Source: Deltaproteobacteria bacterium
Lineage (GTDB): Bacteria; Myxococcota_A; Polyangia; Palsa-1104; JAEUJZ01
DNA: 7,907 nucleotides
Assembly: GCA_017990795.1 (NCBI GenBank)
Contig: JAGNNG010000068.1
Coordinates: 1-7,907, forward strand
Direction of reading: 5' to 3'
Both the position numbers and the translations under genes were made by a program. The notes beneath the pieces were generated by a model that saw only the letters and a list, made by a program, of their open reading frames with translations, was not told the DNA's origin and searched no databases. Below are positions 5,284 through 7,907 of this stretch, one piece after another. Position 1 is the first letter of the stretch, and each line of letters opens with the position of its first letter.

Positions 5284-6032
5284 GCCAGACATCGCAGCCA
5301 AGCGCGCCAGCCGATAATCCCGAGATCGTGCTGGAGTCCAGAGAGCTGGTGCGCACCCTCGGTGACAAGGTGAAGCAGGTGATCCTGGATCACATCAACC
5401 TGCAGGTGCATCGGGGCGAGTTTGTGGCGCTGACCGGGCACAGCGGCTCGGGCAAGAGCACGCTGCTTTATCTGCTGGGCATCTTGGACAAGCCAACTTC
5501 GGGGCAGGTGCTGATCGCGGGGGAAGACGCCAGTCGGCTCAATGACGACGAGCGCGCCGCACTGCGCAACAGCAAGCTCGGCTTCGTGTTCCAGTTTCAC
5601 TTTCTGCTGCCAGAGTTTTCGGTGCTGGAAAATGTCATGGTGCCGATGCTGCGGCGCGGTGTTCCCGATGCCAAAGCGCGCGCGATGGCGATGGACGCGC
5701 TGAACTACCTGGGTCTGCATGAGCTATCGAAGCGCCGACCCAGCGAGCTGTCGGGCGGGCAGCAGCAGCGAGTCTCGATTGCGCGCGCCATTGCCGGCAA
5801 GCCGACGCTGCTCCTGGCCGACGAGCCAACGGGCAACCTCGACAGCAAAAATGCCGAGCTGGTGATGGCGCAGTTTGAGACGCTAAACCGCGAGCAAGGC
5901 ACGACGCTGATCATGGTCACGCACGACCCGGCATTTGCCACCCGCGCCAGTCGGCAGGTCATCCTCAAAGACGGCAAGATCATCTCTGACGTGCGCCATC
6001 AAAAGCAGGCTTCCCTGCAGGCGAGTTCGTGA
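5280..6032 (+). CDS. ABC exporter ATPase, LolD/MacB/DevA-like (250 aa)
   Basis: ATG 5280 overlaps the permease stop (ATGA) and has a modest GAGG 9 nt upstream; much longer in-frame extensions are out-of-frame permease sequence. All ABC motifs are in order: Walker A G-H-S-G-S-G-K-S-T (53-61), Q-loop Q105, signature L-S-G-G-Q (157-161), Walker B L-L-L-A-D-E-P with catalytic E182, D-loop N-L-D, and H-loop H215. The Q-loop context F-Q-F-H-F-L-L-P-E-F-S-V-L-E-N-V is strikingly close to LolD (F-Q-F-H-H-L-L-P-x-F-x-A-L-E-N-V). The length is usual for LolD/MacB-type subunits. The aromatic A-loop residue that stacks on adenine seems to be replaced by L27 (R-T-L-G where T-Y-G is usual). It powers the permease by ATP hydrolysis at the inner membrane. 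The gene ends with tandem stops TGA TAA. I do not assign lolD because the adaptor gene argues for a tripartite exporter. Confidence 0.93.
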   Translation: MSQTSQPSAPADNPEIVLESRELVRTLGDKVKQVILDHINLQVHRGEFVALTGHSGSGKSTLLYLLGILDKPTSGQVLIAGEDASRLNDDERAALRNSKLGFVFQFHFLLPEFSVLENVMVPMLRRGVPDAKARAMAMDALNYLGLHELSKRRPSELSGGQQQRVSIARAIAGKPTLLLADEPTGNLDSKNAELVMAQFETLNREQGTTLIMVTHDPAFATRASRQVILKDGKIISDVRHQKQASLQASS

Positions 6033-6252
6033 TAAAAGCATGACGCACCGCGTAATCGCGAGACCGTTCAGACCCAGCGCAGCCGCCCGCCTGTAATCCG
6101 CTACGACCCGCTCATCCCGCAACACACCCAGCGGTAAGCGAGATGCAGGCAGCCCGGCAGACGCTACGCCGGCAAGTCCAGCGCCTGCAACTACGCTCGG
6201 AAGTCTGCACGCGGAATCGCCATCCACAGCAAGCAGCAATCAAGGAGCACGC
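6033..6252 (+). other. Spacer between the export operon and glutamine synthetase
   Basis: A 220-nt non-coding stretch. The first half is C-rich and G-poor (6071-6130: about 30 C to 11 G), which would suit Rho-dependent termination of the export operon; no hairpin with a T-run exists. A TGTAAT box at 6092-6097 resembles a -10 but lacks a -35. A 5-bp stem (CCGGC 6154-6158 / GCCGG 6168-6172) is too weak to interpret. AAGGAG at 6242-6247 is the SD of the next gene. No sigma-54-type or other nitrogen-control site was recognised. Confidence 0.5.
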
Positions 6253-7907
6253 ATGTCGCAGTCAGTTCGATCGGACTCGATCACTCGCCTAGATCAGGCC
6301 AAGGTCTCTAGCTACTTCGGGTGCGATACGTACAGCTGGCGCACCATGCAGGAGCGACTGCCGAAAGAGACTTTTCGGGCGCTCAAGAAGTACATTCGCA
6401 AAGGCGAAAAGCTAAGCCACGATGTCGCTCAGGTGGTCGCGCAGTCCATGAAAGACTGGGCTATCGAGCGCGGGGCCACGCACTTTACGCACTGGTTCCA
6501 GCCCATGACCGGGGCCACTGCCGAAAAGCACGACGCCTTTATTACCTGGGACGAAAACGGCGGGCTGATTGAGCTGTTCTCGGGCTCGCAGCTCATCCAG
6601 GGCGAGCCGGATGCGAGCTCGCTGCCGTCGGGTGGACTGCGCACCACGTTTGAAGCGCGCGGCTATACGGCCTGGGATCCGGCCAGTCCGGCGTTCCTAA
6701 TGGCGGGCCCGCACGGCAAGACGCTGTGCATTCCGACGGCGTTTCTGGGCTACCACGGCGAGGCGCTGGATCACAAAGTGCCGCTGCTGCGCTCGATGGA
6801 TTTTGTCAGCCAAAAAGCCTGTGCCACGCTGCGCCTATTCGGCGTCGAAAGCTCCCAAGTCATAGCCCAGTGCGGTGCCGAGCAAGAGTACTTCCTGGTC
6901 GACGCCAAGTACTACAAGCAGCGGCCCGATCTGATGTTCGCCAATCGCACCTTGCAGGGCGCGCGGCCTCCCAAAGGCCAAGAGCTTGAAGACCACTACT
7001 TTGGTGCCATCAAAGAGCGTGTGCTGCGCTTTATGCAAGACCTCGAGCTGGCGCTGTTTCGGCTGGGCATCCCCGCCAAGACCCGTCACAACGAGGTCGC
7101 GCCGAACCAGTTTGAGCTGGCCCCAATCTACGAGCCCGCCAACGTCGCCGCCGATCACAACCAGCTGATGATGGAAGTGATGAAGCAAGTCGGGGAGCGC
7201 AATGGCCTGGCGGTGCTGCTAAACGAAAAGCCTTTCGCGGGCGTAAACGGCAGCGGCAAGCACAACAACTGGAGCCTGGCCACCGACGAGGGACAAAACC
7301 TCCTTGATCCCGGTCAAACGCCGGAGCAGAACCTGCAGTTTTTGTTCTTTTTGTGCGCGGTGCTAAAGGGCGTCCACAAGTACGGCGGGCTTTTGCGCGC
7401 AGTGATTGCGTCGGCCAGCAACGACCATCGTTTGGGTGCCAACGAAGCGCCGCCGGCCATCATGTCGGTGTTCTTGGGCGAGCAGCTGGGCCGGATCCTC
7501 GACTCGATCGAGCGCGGCGATGTGGCCGATGCCACCGAGCGCAAGATCTTGGATCTGGGCATCGCCAAGCTGCCCGACTTGGCCAAGGACAGCACCGACC
7601 GCAACCGCACCAGTCCCTTTGCTTTTACCGGCAATAAGTTCGAGTTCCGTGCCGTAGGTGCAGGCCAAGCTATCGCCGGTCCGCTCTCGGTATTAAACAC
7701 GGTGATTGGCGATGCGCTGGACCAGATGAACCAAGCGGTGACGACGGCGCAGCAGGCCGCTGGGGCCACCAGTCTGGAGGCGCAGCGAAAGGTCATCCTC
7801 GCGGTGATTCGCGATGTCATCACGCAGACGCGCGCGGTGCGCTTTGACGGCAATGGCTACTCTAAAGAGTGGCGCATTGAAGCCGAGAAGCGCGGCCTGC
7901 CCCACGC
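6253..7907 (+). CDS. glnN: Type III glutamine synthetase, partial (C-terminus off the right edge)
   Basis: ATG 6253 follows AAGGAG by 5 nt. The frame is open to the right edge: 551 residues of an enzyme that is usually about 700-730 aa, so roughly a quarter is missing. The enzyme condenses glutamate and ammonia to glutamine with ATP, in the cytoplasm. Type III (GSIII) features are seen in order: an N-terminal region with Y-F-G-C-D-T-Y (21-27) and H-F-T-H-W-F-Q-P-M-T-G (77-87), and the metal-binding G-A-E-Q-E-Y-F-L-V-D (208-217). Next come R-H-N-E-V-A-P-N-Q-F-E-L-A-P (278-291), the active-site loop N-G-S-G-K-H-N-N-W-S (332-341), R-L-G-A-N-E-A-P-P (393-401), G-N-K-F-E-F-R-A-V-G (460-469) and N-G-Y-S-K-E-W (534-540). 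The position of H-F-T-H-W-F-Q-P and the large size separate it from type I (glnA) and type II. All visible catalytic segments are intact. The neighbouring export operon suggests no functional link, and no regulator (glnB, ntr) is visible. Confidence 0.95.
   Translation, partial: MSQSVRSDSITRLDQAKVSSYFGCDTYSWRTMQERLPKETFRALKKYIRKGEKLSHDVAQVVAQSMKDWAIERGATHFTHWFQPMTGATAEKHDAFITWDENGGLIELFSGSQLIQGEPDASSLPSGGLRTTFEARGYTAWDPASPAFLMAGPHGKTLCIPTAFLGYHGEALDHKVPLLRSMDFVSQKACATLRLFGVESSQVIAQCGAEQEYFLVDAKYYKQRPDLMFANRTLQGARPPKGQELEDHYFGAIKERVLRFMQDLELALFRLGIPAKTRHNEVAPNQFELAPIYEPANVAADHNQLMMEVMKQVGERNGLAVLLNEKPFAGVNGSGKHNNWSLATDEGQNLLDPGQTPEQNLQFLFFLCAVLKGVHKYGGLLRAVIASASNDHRLGANEAPPAIMSVFLGEQLGRILDSIERGDVADATERKILDLGIAKLPDLAKDSTDRNRTSPFAFTGNKFEFRAVGAGQAIAGPLSVLNTVIGDALDQMNQAVTTAQQAAGATSLEAQRKVILAVIRDVITQTRAVRFDGNGYSKEWRIEAEKRGLPH

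Noticed and set aside
6154..6172. CCGGC...GCCGG inverted repeat as an intrinsic terminator
   Set aside because: Only 5 bp with a 9-nt loop and no following T-run.
5883..6239. Minus-strand 118-codon frame covering the spacer before glutamine synthetase
   Set aside because: It starts inside the spacer without an SD and runs antisense into the conserved ATPase C-terminus; the composition reflects GC bias.
7314..7853. Minus-strand 179-codon frame antisense to glutamine synthetase
   Set aside because: It mirrors conserved glnN coding sequence, is Ser/Arg/Ala rich, and has no SD or domain.

Overview
The window looks like a chromosomal stretch of a GC-rich, Gram-negative, delta-proteobacteria-like organism, with Myxococcota as the best guess. 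This rests on a two-membrane toolkit (signal peptides, an outer-membrane beta-barrel, a periplasmic adaptor), an Ig-repeat surface lipoprotein of a style common in predatory or social deltaproteobacterial relatives, an unusually long secretion signal, and sigma-54-like promoter elements. It is inference from gene style; no phylogenetic marker is present. I see no tRNA, rRNA, CRISPR array, insertion sequence, phage gene or attachment site.

Layout: the left third is on the minus strand. Reading leftward from about 2443 it holds (i) an outer-membrane beta-barrel protein of 320 aa with a 60-residue signal region and four loop cysteines, (ii) a 95-aa secreted, intrinsically disordered Ala/Lys-rich protein that ends at a clear intrinsic terminator, and (iii) the N-terminal part of a surface (lipo)protein with Ig-like repeats that runs off the left edge. 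The third gene starts only about 20 nt beyond the terminator, and a 17-codon mini-ORF overlaps its start by GTGA.

The right two thirds are on the plus strand. A divergent spacer of about 300 bp precedes a three-gene export operon: a MacA/HlyD-type periplasmic adaptor, a four-helix FtsX/LolC-E-type permease, and a LolD/MacB-type ATPase, the last two overlapping by ATGA. The gene order matches DevBCA-type exporters, while the ATPase Q-loop and the permease N-terminus look like the lipoprotein-release (Lol) family. The set should form a tripartite inner-membrane/periplasm machine driven by cytoplasmic ATP hydrolysis; no TolC-like outer-membrane channel is encoded here. After a 220-bp C-rich spacer comes a large type III glutamine synthetase (glnN-like), cut off by the right edge after 551 residues.

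Most of the window is envelope biology plus one nitrogen-assimilation gene. I found no convincing new defence or mobile system. The least explained parts are the small Ala/Lys-rich secreted protein with its long upstream region, and the hybrid character of the exporter.
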